Below, in pieces: positions 24,226 through 34,211 of a DNA stretch of 64,000 bases. A model generated the notes under the pieces. That model saw only the letters and a program-made list of their open reading frames with translations, was not told the DNA's origin and ran no database searches. Each line of letters opens with the position of its first letter. Position 1 is the stretch's first letter. Origin of the DNA: an uncultured Eubacterium sp. (GTDB lineage Bacteria > Bacillota > Clostridia > Lachnospirales > Lachnospiraceae); the NCBI GenBank assembly GCA_910577225.1, contig CAJTMV010000017.1, forward strand, positions 14,498 through 78,497, written 5' to 3'. The translations under genes were made by a program, and so were the position numbers.

Positions 24226-26292
24226 TTACAGAAGATCGCCCATTTCCGTACAACGGTTAAAAAACGGGTCTTCTACAATCATCCCCCGGAACGCGTCGTC
24301 CATGACTTCTATTCCATGTATCAGCTCCAGCATTCGCTCATCCAGTTTTTTATTCCCAATCCGTTCTCCTTTGGGACACAGATTCAGATATGTATGAAAA
24401 TAACTGCGTATTCCTTCCTGAACAACACTGGAACATTCCAGATCTTCTCTGCTTCTCGTCTCCTGCGCATACAGCGCTCTGCCTTTTGTATCAAACCCGG
24501 ATACTGAAGGCTGACCGGACGTCAGTATCGTCTCCAGTATATAATAATTTTCATAGATCGCGCTGTTTTCCAGTTCCTCCGTACTGTAAAACGGTTCAAT
24601 ATCCAGATCTTTTTCCCCGCTGTTTTCTTTTTCCAGCTGTAAAAAATAAAAACCTCTGCAATGATTCGGTACTAATTTCTGTACAAAAAACTGACAGGTT
24701 CCTTTTGCTACAAAATCAAAAAACGCAAGATCTCCCTCTCCTGTATGCAGGCCATCTATATAAGCCAGATAATTCCGCCTGTGCTCCGCCGCCTGCTCTA
24801 AAATAATATCGCTATAATCTGTTAACTGGCCGGCCTCCTGTTTTCCGTTATTTTTATCTTCCAGAAAAATACCAAATCTTTCTTTTAACTGCTCTTTTAA
24901 CGAACCTGCAAATTTCATCGATCCCACATAACGGATATCCTCAGCGTTCTCCACTCCGGCTCGAACTACCGCAATACGAGAAGTCAGAAAATATACCGAC
25001 GTATCATTCCCCACAAGCTCATCATACAATATTTTAATGAGATATCCATCCCTTGCACAAAACCATATATTTTTAAGCTCATGCCGCACGACCTGTTCCT
25101 GAAACCACACGACAAAGTCTGTAATCATTGGCGCGAACAGCAGATATCCGAGATCAAACGCATTTCCTATGCCAATTTTTCGCTCGTCATTCTCAAACCA
25201 GAACGGACTGTTAAATAATCTGGCCGTAAAGATTCCTGCCTTGATCCGGTCCGAAAGGTTCGACAGATGATCCCACATTCCCAGATAGCCAGCTGCCTCC
25301 AGCAAATCTATGCCGCTATATATTCTGCAGGAATCCAGTCCGTAACGGTCTGCCGCTTCCACATCAGCCGCCAGATCGTCTCCAATATGCAGACATGAGC
25401 GGTCTGTGATCTTTTCTTTTAATATAGAAAAAAGGGTTTGCGTTTTTCCGGCGCCGTACTCACAGGAAATCAGCAGCTCTGTATAAAAATCGATCCCACA
25501 CTTTTCAAGCAGCCGTTCTATCCGTTTTTTATCATAATAACTGTCTGAAACAATATATACCGGCTTTCCCTGAACATATTTTTCCGCTGCCAGTTCACAA
25601 AGCTCCCGTCTTGGAACAACAAGCTCCAGATCGATCTCCCATTCCATCTGTGCCAGCATTTGGGCACTGATTCCATCCACGTGATTTTCTTCCAGCAAAT
25701 AACAATAGATTTCTTCCAGTACAGGCGCTCCGGAACGAGAAAGATGTTTTTCCGCATCTGTTCTTTTTTTCGAAAAATCTTCTATCAATATCCCCATACT
25801 TTTTAGCTGGGAATTCATTATATCAAAAATATCTGTATAAAACAATGTATTGCGCATAATCAGCGTGTCAAATAAATCAAAACTCAGTATCGAATGCGCA
25901 TCCATTGCCTGATTCAGCTGACTTTTTGTTATGCCCTCTATATTTTTCAAATCGTAACGAACCGGTTCATCCGCACACAAATCCCTGCCCCGGACATCAT
26001 ACAAATCGATCTGATTACAGATGCATTTCTGTTTCATCTTTTTTGCAATTGCCCTGCAGGAGCCAGGCCTTGCTACAACCAGAATCAGCTTTACGCCGCT
26101 CTCTGCCGCTTCCTGAAAAGAGATAACCGGCATACCATACATACTTCCTTCTTCCCGATATCCATCCAGGAGTCCTGTAAACAAAAACTGACTGCCATAT
26201 CGACGGATGATTTTCTCCGTTTCAATCCCAAGTCCATACAACGCAATTCTGCTGTTCTTATATTTTTGCAGTATCTGTAATAAATCAGACAT
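24226..26292 (-). CDS. Three-module protein: Rossmann-like, HAD-like and unassigned C-terminal domain
   Basis: A 688-residue cytosolic protein. Residues 14-100 carry the Rossmann-like module seen throughout this island (SRIALYGLGIETEKIIRRYG). Residues about 135-330 form a HAD-like domain: LSFDLFDTLIM (Asp139), KPVYIVSDSYYDKKRI and CLHIGDDLAADVEAADRYG. The acid normally two residues after the HAD nucleophile is Phe, so phosphatase activity is uncertain. Residues 360-688 (NIWFCARDGYLIKILYDEL and following) are of unknown family. Such HAD proteins recur in polysaccharide loci; the reaction is not known to me. Confidence 0.6.
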   Translation of the reverse strand: MSDLLQILQKYKNSRIALYGLGIETEKIIRRYGSQFLFTGLLDGYREEGSMYGMPVISFQEAAESGVKLILVVARPGSCRAIAKKMKQKCICNQIDLYDVRGRDLCADEPVRYDLKNIEGITKSQLNQAMDAHSILSFDLFDTLIMRNTLFYTDIFDIMNSQLKSMGILIEDFSKKRTDAEKHLSRSGAPVLEEIYCYLLEENHVDGISAQMLAQMEWEIDLELVVPRRELCELAAEKYVQGKPVYIVSDSYYDKKRIERLLEKCGIDFYTELLISCEYGAGKTQTLFSILKEKITDRSCLHIGDDLAADVEAADRYGLDSCRIYSGIDLLEAAGYLGMWDHLSNLSDRIKAGIFTARLFNSPFWFENDERKIGIGNAFDLGYLLFAPMITDFVVWFQEQVVRHELKNIWFCARDGYLIKILYDELVGNDTSVYFLTSRIAVVRAGVENAEDIRYVGSMKFAGSLKEQLKERFGIFLEDKNNGKQEAGQLTDYSDIILEQAAEHRRNYLAYIDGLHTGEGDLAFFDFVAKGTCQFFVQKLVPNHCRGFYFLQLEKENSGEKDLDIEPFYSTEELENSAIYENYYILETILTSGQPSVSGFDTKGRALYAQETRSREDLECSSVVQEGIRSYFHTYLNLCPKGERIGNKKLDERMLELIHGIEVMDDAFRGMIVEDPFFNRCTEMGDLL

Positions 26293-26300
26293 AATTCCCC

Positions 26301-27695
26301 CTAATTCCTGCAGCCTTCTATTGCTTCTGCCAGAGATTTTTCAAACGCCTGCATCGAAAAATATGTTTCATAAACCGTCCTTGCTCTGGCTCCCATCACA
26401 TCCAGCATCGTACGATGACGCATACACCATCTGATCTTCTCCACAAGTTCCGCGACATCTTCGCTCTGAAATATAAGTCCGTCTGTTCCATCATGAAGAT
26501 ACTCTGCCGTACCAGTCGCATCTGATACGATACAGGGAACCGCATGCATCATGGCCTCAGCGCATACGGTTGGCATGGGATCTTCTCTCGACGGACAGAT
26601 CAATACGTCCGTCTGTTCCAGTATTTCATTAATCGTTTCCCGATCTACTGTTCCGGTCATCTTTACTTCAGGCATTGCCAAAGACTGCTGCCTGATACAT
26701 TGTGCCATTTCGGAAACATCCTGTCCGACCAGATAAAAAACCACACTTTCACGTTCCGTGTCATCCAGCTGAGCAATCGCCTGCATCAGCAGATCCTGTC
26801 CCTTTCGCCGTTCAATATACCCGATCGTCGTAAAAACAACATTCGTGCTGCCGCACATCTGCCTATTCCTTTTTTGAGGCACATCCGCGACCCCATATAC
26901 CAGCCGTCCGATCGGCAGATCCGGGAGCTTCTCATGCATCGCCCGCTCCGGCACAGGCCCTACCGAAACAACCTGCATTCCCGTCCGATCGATCCGCTGC
27001 AGCACCTCCTGATCCACTCCTCCGTAAAAAAAAGCAGAATCATGCAGCCACCAGATTACCGGAATATCTGCTTTCCGTTTGGATAAAAAAACATGGAAAT
27101 TAATCGTATTACAAATAAGCATCGAAAAATTCCATGTCCACTCGCATTCGTCCATTCCTGCAATCTGCAGATTTTCATCTATAACCACCGGAATCTGTGC
27201 ATCCAGCAGCATCTCCCGCAACGGACCGTCTATCATGGACGCATAAACTGCCTGCCACCCTTTTCTTTGTAACATACGAGCCGCATGAAACAGTGCAAGA
27301 GAAGGCCCCCCAAGCGTTAAGTCCTGCGATAAAAGCAATACTTTTTTTAGATCTTTCAGGCCCGCAATTTGTCTGGCATTCCCATAATACTGCAGCGGTC
27401 TTTTTCTTTTTTCCCGATCGATGATATCATGAAGCTGATAAAAATGACAGATTTTACTCTCACATACTCCCAGATCGATCAGCTGGCGCTTCATCTCCCG
27501 TACATAAAAGCTCAGAATCACAATTCTGTCATAATCCAGCCGGACGCCGTCTTCCGGTGCAAGTACCGCCTTTCCATCTATCCGGGTCCCCTGCTTGTCA
27601 GCCGCATTGTCCAGCAGCGCAGCCACTTCTTCCTTATCAAACCATTTCTGGTAACGTCTGTAATAATCTCCTGTACCAAATAACAGATATTTCAA
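26301..27695 (-). CDS. Family-4-type glycosyltransferase with N-terminal Rossmann-like module
   Basis: About 464 residues. The first 80 or so form the island's Rossmann-like module (KYLLFGTGDYYRRYQKW, then ALLDNAADKQGTRIDGKAVL). The rest is a GT-B enzyme: LLLSQDLTLGGPSLALFHAA, FTTIGYIERRKGQDLLMQAI and the GT4 signature SREDPMPTVCAEAMMHAVPC with IVSDATGTAEYL. The start is a TTG at 27695 overlapping the stop of the upstream gene, or a GTG at 27701; GGGGGAGG lies just upstream of both. Donor and acceptor are unknown. Confidence 0.75.
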   Translation of the reverse strand: MKYLLFGTGDYYRRYQKWFDKEEVAALLDNAADKQGTRIDGKAVLAPEDGVRLDYDRIVILSFYVREMKRQLIDLGVCESKICHFYQLHDIIDREKRKRPLQYYGNARQIAGLKDLKKVLLLSQDLTLGGPSLALFHAARMLQRKGWQAVYASMIDGPLREMLLDAQIPVVIDENLQIAGMDECEWTWNFSMLICNTINFHVFLSKRKADIPVIWWLHDSAFFYGGVDQEVLQRIDRTGMQVVSVGPVPERAMHEKLPDLPIGRLVYGVADVPQKRNRQMCGSTNVVFTTIGYIERRKGQDLLMQAIAQLDDTERESVVFYLVGQDVSEMAQCIRQQSLAMPEVKMTGTVDRETINEILEQTDVLICPSREDPMPTVCAEAMMHAVPCIVSDATGTAEYLHDGTDGLIFQSEDVAELVEKIRWCMRHRTMLDVMGARARTVYETYFSMQAFEKSLAEAIEGCRN

Positions 27696-28843
27696 AGACA
27701 CTCCGCCTCCCCCGCAAATGAAGCCTGAACCTCCCATAGCGCCCCAACAGAAGAATTTGTCAGATGTATCCGTCCCGTTTCCTCCAAAGGAAGCGCATAC
27801 AATACCGTATCGTAATCAGAAAATGAATAATGCCGCAAATACAACCGATATCCCGGATAATACGACAATATCAGTTCCGGTAATGTCTGAATATCTGACA
27901 GCTTATGATAAACGCTGACCGCCAGTCTGGGATGCTGCTGCATAATCGTATTTCTGGCCCCTTTTAATACTTCTTCTTCCGCGCCTTCCACATCCATTTT
28001 CAAAAACGTAACCTGTCTGCCGGCCAGATAATCATCCAGCGCCACTGCTTCTGTAATCTGCCCGGTATCTGCTCCATCCGGCTCTCTGACAGAAGACGCA
28101 TAATCCCCTCTCGCATCGATACACAGTCGTTTCGTTTCAGACCACAACGCTTTTTCTGCAAGCTCATATTGATCCGTACAATCAAAAAGATTCCGCTGGA
28201 TCGTTTCTACATTCTTCCTGTCCGGCTCAAAGCAATATACATATCCTTCCTTTTCACACCACTCAAAAAAGCCTTTTGCCGTAAGTCCGTCATAACAGCC
28301 TGCGTCAACAAAGGCTTCATAAGGAAACTGAGGATACAGCTGCCCGAGATCAAAATAAATCGCTCCTTCTGTCAGTTCATAGATCACTTTGCCTGCATCC
28401 ATAATCCGATATTCCGGAATGCCTGCCCTTTGTATTTGCGCCGCCATTTCCTGTCCGTTTTTGTAGGAAGATATTACGATTATGCTGTCCTGCCGTTTCA
28501 TATCCGACAGCTGATCTGCTGCAATAACCGGCAGCTGTCCCACCTTTTTCCCCACCGGATAACTGTCAATCGCCGCCTTCCATGGTATCGTTTCTTTCGT
28601 TTCCTGATACAATATATTTGCCCATATTCCAGCGCCAAAGATGTATATAGGGGCATGCTTTGCTTTCTCTTTTAAAAGACGATAAAACGTCAGCCATTTT
28701 GCGCTGCGCCGCAAGGTATGGTTTACCATCGTTTCAATATATCCAAAATCCTGGGTAATACTATAATTTAACCTGTCCATAAAGATTTGCTTAGACAGGG
28801 TATCACTCATCTGGTTATAAATACGTTGAACATCTTTTATCAT
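27692..28843 (-). CDS. FkbM-family methyltransferase with N-terminal Rossmann-like module
   Basis: A 383-residue protein. The Rossmann-like module is at residues 64-150 (APIYIFGAGIWANILYQ). The FkbM methyltransferase domain follows: FVDAGCYDGLTAKGFFEW (SAM-binding motif I), YCFEPDRKNVETIQRNLF and TFLKMDVEGAEEEVLKGA, ending LYLRHYSFSDYDTVLYALP. FkbM enzymes O-methylate sugars or polyketides. It is a paralog of 30089-31207 in the same architecture. Substrate probably a glycan hydroxyl. Confidence 0.82.
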   Translation of the reverse strand: MIKDVQRIYNQMSDTLSKQIFMDRLNYSITQDFGYIETMVNHTLRRSAKWLTFYRLLKEKAKHAPIYIFGAGIWANILYQETKETIPWKAAIDSYPVGKKVGQLPVIAADQLSDMKRQDSIIVISSYKNGQEMAAQIQRAGIPEYRIMDAGKVIYELTEGAIYFDLGQLYPQFPYEAFVDAGCYDGLTAKGFFEWCEKEGYVYCFEPDRKNVETIQRNLFDCTDQYELAEKALWSETKRLCIDARGDYASSVREPDGADTGQITEAVALDDYLAGRQVTFLKMDVEGAEEEVLKGARNTIMQQHPRLAVSVYHKLSDIQTLPELILSYYPGYRLYLRHYSFSDYDTVLYALPLEETGRIHLTNSSVGALWEVQASFAGEAECL

Positions 28844-28940
28844 GAATCATTTGCCCTTTCTGTATTTCTCTACATCTATATGACCTGTCATCCTGTTTTC
28901 CGGATCTTTATATTCCCATTTACACAGTCTGAAAATCTTC

Positions 28941-30092
28941 TTACAGTACTCTGACCGGCTGTTTCCACAACGTCTTTTCTTCTGAAACGCCCAGATCTCT
29001 TAAAGATTTCTGAATACTTTCAACATATTCCGGACGGCTGACTGCGATTAATATTATATCATGCTCTGTATGTAAGATCTCCTGCGGCCTTTTGACGTTT
29101 TCATCCTCCGTCTCGTTGCTGTCCACCCAAAGCACGACGTTATATCCCATTTTTTTTAGTTGTCTGTAATAGTCTTTTCCAACTTTTCCAGCCCCGTAAA
29201 GAACGACTCGTTTACCTTTCAGACCATCAGTGTCCAGCATAAATTCCGGTATCTGAATCTGTTGTGAAAATCCCATTCCACCGTTGATTGCCATCACTGT
29301 TGTAATCGTGATCCAGCGCTGAAGCTGCCGCAGCAAGCATTCGCTTAACCTATGTTGCTTAAAACCTGGCATTATCGCAAGATATGCTTTGTTAATATCA
29401 GACAGCATATTCGGATTTCCTCCGTGAAACATAGAATCAGCACGATACCGGTAATGATAAAAACACGGATATGATATATGTACCGTTTCACAGTTCATCA
29501 GATAATTATACAAAAAAACGCCGTCCTCTGCAAAAGCATTATCCGTTTTCAGATTTTTGTAAATCTGTTTTGCAATCTTCGTCCGATACATCTTATTCCA
29601 AATCCACGGCGTCAGCCGCTGCAATGTATCTGTATCCGTATCGAAAAGCATCGTTTTCAGCAAAAATTCTTTATCCGCTCCACAATATCTTCCCTCTGCA
29701 TACTGATCCAGATACTCTGTCACCATTCCAGGCCGCGTCTCATAGTAAACCCCGGAAGTAATCAGATCCGCATCCTGTATCTGTTTCATTAAAAAAGCCG
29801 CCATTCCCTGCTCAATCCAGTCGTCGGAATCTACAAACATCAAAAACTCACCAGACGCCCTTTCTACCCCTGTGCGCCTGGCGCCTATCAGCCCCTTGTT
29901 ATTCTGTCTGATATATACTACCCTGTTATCTGTGCCCGCAAATGATCTGCATATTTCATCTGATCCATCTGTAGACCCGTCATCCACTATAACAATCTCT
30001 ATATTTGCATAAGACTGACCGGCAAGACTGTCAAAACACATCTTTAAATATGGTTTTGTATTATATACCGGTACAACGATACTTAATTTCAT
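28941..30092 (-). CDS. Family-2 glycosyltransferase with C-terminal Rossmann-like module
   Basis: A 383-residue GT-A enzyme: KLSIVVPVYNTKPYLKMCFD, IVIVDDGSTDGSDEIC and FLMFVDSDDWIEQGM with the DxD metal site. From residue 294 the protein carries the repeated Rossmann-like module (KRVVLYGAGKVGKDYYRQL, then VVLWVDSN). A paralog with the same order is at 34212. It overlaps the FkbM gene upstream by 4 bases, so the two are translationally coupled. Soluble, with no membrane segment. Confidence 0.82.
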   Translation of the reverse strand: MKLSIVVPVYNTKPYLKMCFDSLAGQSYANIEIVIVDDGSTDGSDEICRSFAGTDNRVVYIRQNNKGLIGARRTGVERASGEFLMFVDSDDWIEQGMAAFLMKQIQDADLITSGVYYETRPGMVTEYLDQYAEGRYCGADKEFLLKTMLFDTDTDTLQRLTPWIWNKMYRTKIAKQIYKNLKTDNAFAEDGVFLYNYLMNCETVHISYPCFYHYRYRADSMFHGGNPNMLSDINKAYLAIMPGFKQHRLSECLLRQLQRWITITTVMAINGGMGFSQQIQIPEFMLDTDGLKGKRVVLYGAGKVGKDYYRQLKKMGYNVVLWVDSNETEDENVKRPQEILHTEHDIILIAVSRPEYVESIQKSLRDLGVSEEKTLWKQPVRVL

Positions 30093-31207
30093 ATCCCCTC
30101 CATCGTTTCCGGCACTGCATATAAAACCGTCTCTTCCATTCTCGTCTGATAATGCCGCAAATAATACTTATAACCCAGATCCAGTTTCTCCAGAAAAATC
30201 GGGATTTCAAAAATATCCTCTGGTTTATGGTAAACAGATATCGCCAGCTTTGGGCGATATTTTTGTATCGTTCGGATACTGCCTTTCAATGCCTCCAGCT
30301 CGCTTCCTTCCACATCCATTTTTATGTAAGTTGCTTTTCTCCCATTTAATTTATGATCGATGCTGTCAGCCGTAATACTTACTTCACCCGCATCCGATAC
30401 GCAGGACCCCCATCCAGGTCCGGCGTCTTCCTGAAACCGTATAACCGTTTGATCGCTCCACACCCCTGCCTCATACAATTCAAATTCGCATCCAAGTCCG
30501 GACAAATTTTTCTGGCAGACCTGATAGTTTCTTCTGTCTGGTTCAAATGCATATACCATCTTAAGATTCCCAGCGCACCATTTTTTGCAATCCAGCGACG
30601 TATCACCGTTAAAACAGCCTGCATCTACAAAATATTCTCCATTCTGATCCGGCGTAACGATAGTCGTATCAAAATACTGTCCGGGAATGTCACTGTATAT
30701 TCCTCCCCCGCCATACGCAGACATCAAAATATTTGTTTCCTGAAACCCAGCCGCAATCAGCTGATGATAGATTTCTATCTGATATTTCACAGATACGGCT
30801 ATGATCACAAGATCGTCTCTAAAGTGCTGATACACATATGCAGCATTTCGTATCGGAATGCCCTGATACTCCAGCCCGTCCATTTTCTGATTATTATCAC
30901 AAATACAATCGATTATCCTGTTCGCCAGCAGCAGCGTCCGACAGGATAATCTGCCCATCTCTCCAGCTCCGAAAATTACGATTCTCTTTTCCCTGTTTTG
31001 CGGATTCCGATTGTAATATTGTTCCAGCCATCCACAGGTAAGCGGCTGTTTCCGCATCATCAATATCTCATCCAGCTGCGCGTAAAATGCATCCTTATCT
31101 CTTTGAACAAAATAAGAAAATCTTGCATCAAATAATTTCTCAGATTCCACGTCCTGTAACTTATCTACAAACCGGTTCAGTATTCCGATGTTTTCTTTGT
31201 ACTGCAT
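30089..31207 (-). CDS. FkbM-family methyltransferase with N-terminal Rossmann-like module
   Basis: About 372 residues from the ATG at 31207, placed after AGGAGG. Residues 75-165 hold the Rossmann-like module (KRIVIFGAGEMGRLSCRTLL). The methyltransferase domain has YFVDAGCFNGDTSLDCKKW, YAFEPDRRNYQVCQKNL and TYIKMDVEGSELEALKGS, with the end YKYYLRHYQTRMEETVLYA close to its paralog at 27692. It is coupled to the downstream glycosyltransferase by a 4-base overlap, suggesting that methylation and transfer act on the same residue. Confidence 0.82.
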   Translation of the reverse strand: MQYKENIGILNRFVDKLQDVESEKLFDARFSYFVQRDKDAFYAQLDEILMMRKQPLTCGWLEQYYNRNPQNREKRIVIFGAGEMGRLSCRTLLLANRIIDCICDNNQKMDGLEYQGIPIRNAAYVYQHFRDDLVIIAVSVKYQIEIYHQLIAAGFQETNILMSAYGGGGIYSDIPGQYFDTTIVTPDQNGEYFVDAGCFNGDTSLDCKKWCAGNLKMVYAFEPDRRNYQVCQKNLSGLGCEFELYEAGVWSDQTVIRFQEDAGPGWGSCVSDAGEVSITADSIDHKLNGRKATYIKMDVEGSELEALKGSIRTIQKYRPKLAISVYHKPEDIFEIPIFLEKLDLGYKYYLRHYQTRMEETVLYAVPETMEGI

Positions 31208-31249
31208 AAAGCCTCCTCGTATCATTCCCTATTTACTCCCAACCGCCGC

Positions 31250-32551
31250 TTATACATAAACGCAAATATCTCCATCAGAAACTCCCATTTCCAATAACTG
31301 CCGTTTCATTGCGCCTGCATGCATTTCATTCGCAATCAGATATTTCGCCGCAGGATACCGTACTCTCCCCTGCTCCGGTGACAATACGGGCAGATCCTGC
31401 ACATTCGTTCCCCACAGCAGACGATTATTATCCATAAACGCCGCAGCATGATAAGCATGTTTTTGGAGCCATTTATAAGCCTCATATCCATAATGCCCAC
31501 ATCCAAAAATTAGTACCGGAGATTTCCCGGCTTCACCTAATACTTCCTGCATCATTTGTATATGAGCTTTACATTTTTCCAGATAATACGTTTCCGATAT
31601 CAGTAAATCCTCCAGTTTTTTCCATATACCCGTCTGGAAAACACGCCGATCGATTCTGTTTCGTATACATGCATCTTTTAAGCGCTGCTGAAACCACATA
31701 TAGTATTTCGATCTTTTTTCACTATCGATGCCGCTCTCTTCCTGCATATCATCAAAACAGTAAATAAATGATTTTGCCATCCGGCAGTAAAAAGCACGAA
31801 TCACATCTTCTTCTGCATTTTCTGTCAAATAATAAAAAGCTGAAAATTCCTGATATGCATACTGCAATCCTTTTCCGGAATTTGCAGATGCTCCTTCCCT
31901 GTCTGTGCAATAGCGATAATGAGCTTCTTTTAAATATAACGCTTTTGTTGCAAAAATAGTGGTCTGTAAAATAAACCCGATATCCTGATAAGCTGCCCCC
32001 GGCGTTTCTGACAATCGAATATTGTTTTCTATCAGAAACTGTTTTTTATATAGACCGTTCCATAAATACCAGTCGCCAACTGCGACCGCAGCATATTTTA
32101 CAGGTTTTATTATTTTATCATACAAGTCCTCTGTCTGAAAAGAATACCTTCTGAGAAACGTCCGTTTTCCATTTTTTTCTGTGCGATAGAGATAATAATC
32201 GCTCTTTACATAATCACAATCCTTTAAAACTGCCTGTTCATATAAACGTTCATACATGGAAACATCCGCATAATCATCCGTTTCCAGAATGGCGATATAA
32301 CGGCCGTTTGCCATGTCAATTCCCATATTCACCTGATATCCATAACTCTTCACATCACTATGACATAAAACGATTCTGTCATCCGTTTCTGCCAGTCTGG
32401 ATAAAATCTCCCAGGTGCCATCCTCAGATCCTGCATCGATACAGAGTATCTCTATTTCCTTTAACGTCTGTTCCATCACACTTCGTACTGCTTCTTCTAT
32501 ATAATCTTTTACATTTAGCGACGGAAGAATGACCGATACTTTAATTTCCAT
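31250..32551 (-). CDS. Family-2 glycosyltransferase with C-terminal Rossmann-like module
   Basis: A 433-residue GT-A enzyme: VSVILPSLNVKDYIEEAVRS, ILCIDAGSEDGTWEIL and YIAILETDDYADVSMYERLY. The long middle (about 150-340) is helical, and residues 344-433 are the Rossmann-like module (SPVLIFGCGHYGYEAYKWL). The normal DxD is ETDD here, an accepted variant. The gene start overlaps none upstream; its neighbour at 32541 ends 11 bases inside it. Confidence 0.8.
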   Translation of the reverse strand: MEIKVSVILPSLNVKDYIEEAVRSVMEQTLKEIEILCIDAGSEDGTWEILSRLAETDDRIVLCHSDVKSYGYQVNMGIDMANGRYIAILETDDYADVSMYERLYEQAVLKDCDYVKSDYYLYRTEKNGKRTFLRRYSFQTEDLYDKIIKPVKYAAVAVGDWYLWNGLYKKQFLIENNIRLSETPGAAYQDIGFILQTTIFATKALYLKEAHYRYCTDREGASANSGKGLQYAYQEFSAFYYLTENAEEDVIRAFYCRMAKSFIYCFDDMQEESGIDSEKRSKYYMWFQQRLKDACIRNRIDRRVFQTGIWKKLEDLLISETYYLEKCKAHIQMMQEVLGEAGKSPVLIFGCGHYGYEAYKWLQKHAYHAAAFMDNNRLLWGTNVQDLPVLSPEQGRVRYPAAKYLIANEMHAGAMKRQLLEMGVSDGDICVYV

Positions 32552-33725
32552 TCATTTCCCCTAATTTTTCAATTAAACCCCTGACATTCGCAGTCACTTT
32601 TTCCCAGTTATAATGCTCCTTTACAAATCGAAGTCCGTTTTCGCACATCTGCCGATATGCCGTCTCATTTGAAAGCATATAGCGAAGCGTTTCCTCGAAT
32701 TCGAAGAAATTCGTATAATACAGTCCTGCATTGCTTCGGATACACTGCCCTTTCAGCACTGCACAGTTTCCATTTACCAGTACCGGCCGCCCTGCTGCCA
32801 TACTTTCCAAAATAACAAGCGACAGACTTTCATATAAAGACGGCATGACAAGAAGTCTGGCATTTGCTATGATGGCTGTCTTTTGCTCCTCTGTCACAAA
32901 TCCTGCATAAATAATATCCTCCGAATGTGTCAGCATCATTCTGTCATCTATGTTGCCAATCACAATCAGTTTCAGCGGTGATGGATTTCTTTTTTTATAC
33001 TCAATAAAATCCCGGTTTAATTCGTTAAAATTTTTGCCATTGCTTACTCTCCCAGCGTACACAATATATTGATCCTCATATTCGAGAAACTGCTCCGGCA
33101 ATATATACCTGCTTGTATCTGGAATATCGATCCCAACACTGGTAAGCTCGGATAATTTTTTATCTGTATGAAACTGGCGTGTAAGAAATTGTTTTTCTTC
33201 CACACTATTATATAGAATAGCTGCTGGTAATTCAAAGACTTTTTGATAGATTGGAAGTCGAATCGCTGCGTCGTCATGTGCCGTTGGCGCTATTATGCTG
33301 TTTTTCAGATTCAATCCTATTCCCTTTACTGTAAAATAATACGCATACGTGAAAAAAATGACCGCTTCGTATCTATCTGCATTTTTCTCCAAAAATGAAA
33401 GAAAAGAAGGGCAGTATGGTCCCATCTGGGCAATCCACTCTTCCTCGATCTCTTTTGTTCCCTTCCCTACCTGTTTTGACAATTCATCAAACAACATTTC
33501 ATTTCTCGTTTTTTCTACCGGAAACCGATATACATTGACACGATTGATTTTTTCCAGTCCTTCTTTATACGCATTATCCCATGGCAGATTATTTCTGGCA
33601 CAGGACGTTAGTACGTCGACCTCATACATATCGGTCAGATGCTCAGCCAAAACACGACAATGGTATTCTGCGCCGCCGTTTACCTCTAATCCATATCGGT
33701 GCACTACAAAAACAATTTTTTTCAT
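32541..33725 (-). CDS. Family-4 glycosyltransferase
   Basis: A 394-residue GT-B retaining-type enzyme: VFVVHRYGLEVNGGAEYHCR at the N-terminus, IVYAGRVSNGKNFNELNRDF, and the donor-binding MPSLYESLSLVILESMAAGR with PVLVNGNCAVLKGQCI. No extra module is attached. It overlaps the downstream glycosyltransferase by 11 bases. AGGGAGAG lies before the ATG. Likely adds one sugar of the island's glycan in the cytoplasm. Confidence 0.85.
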   Translation of the reverse strand: MKKIVFVVHRYGLEVNGGAEYHCRVLAEHLTDMYEVDVLTSCARNNLPWDNAYKEGLEKINRVNVYRFPVEKTRNEMLFDELSKQVGKGTKEIEEEWIAQMGPYCPSFLSFLEKNADRYEAVIFFTYAYYFTVKGIGLNLKNSIIAPTAHDDAAIRLPIYQKVFELPAAILYNSVEEKQFLTRQFHTDKKLSELTSVGIDIPDTSRYILPEQFLEYEDQYIVYAGRVSNGKNFNELNRDFIEYKKRNPSPLKLIVIGNIDDRMMLTHSEDIIYAGFVTEEQKTAIIANARLLVMPSLYESLSLVILESMAAGRPVLVNGNCAVLKGQCIRSNAGLYYTNFFEFEETLRYMLSNETAYRQMCENGLRFVKEHYNWEKVTANVRGLIEKLGEMNGN

Positions 33726-33749
33726 CCTGCTCTCCCTAAACCCTTTTTT

Positions 33750-34187
33750 TCAAATTTCAATTGCCATTCCAGTATTTTTGATATTGAATATTAAAATATG
33801 ATCGATGGTTACACCCATATGCACAAGCTGCCGCAAAATTTCATTTTCATAATCTTTCGGCGTAATCACAAAACAGGCATCAGGATAACGTGAAAACGCA
33901 TCCTGCGGTGACAGAACCTCCAGACCACAAATGATTTTCCCCCATGTCCCACTGTTGTTGTCACAAAAACATTGAACAGATTTCATGCTCTCCAGCTGCA
34001 ACGTTGCCCTGACAATTTCACCATATCTCCCAGCCCCAAATAATATCAACTGATCAAATTCTTTTAGCAATTTTATCAGTTTTCGATAATAAAAAGTAGT
34101 AAAATTTAACTCATTGAACTGTGGAGTGTTCTCTAAAATTCTTTTTTGAATCTCCTCCATTACCTGCTGCGTATGAAATTTTTCCAT
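33750..34187 (-). CDS. Stand-alone Rossmann-like module protein
   Basis: A 145-residue protein made almost wholly of the module that is fused to larger enzymes elsewhere in the island: FDQLILFGAGRYGEIVRATL at residues 45-64, CFCDNNSGTWGKIICGLEVL and CFVITPKDYENEILRQLV. The fold resembles the N-terminal domain of PglD-type sugar acyltransferases, which binds the sugar nucleotide, but no acyltransferase part follows. GGAGGA precedes the ATG. Function unknown; possibly a binding subunit for a neighbouring glycosyltransferase. Confidence 0.6.
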   Translation of the reverse strand: MEKFHTQQVMEEIQKRILENTPQFNELNFTTFYYRKLIKLLKEFDQLILFGAGRYGEIVRATLQLESMKSVQCFCDNNSGTWGKIICGLEVLSPQDAFSRYPDACFVITPKDYENEILRQLVHMGVTIDHILIFNIKNTGMAIEI

Positions 34188-34211
34188 AGTATTCTCCTCC
34201 GGTTCTGCATA

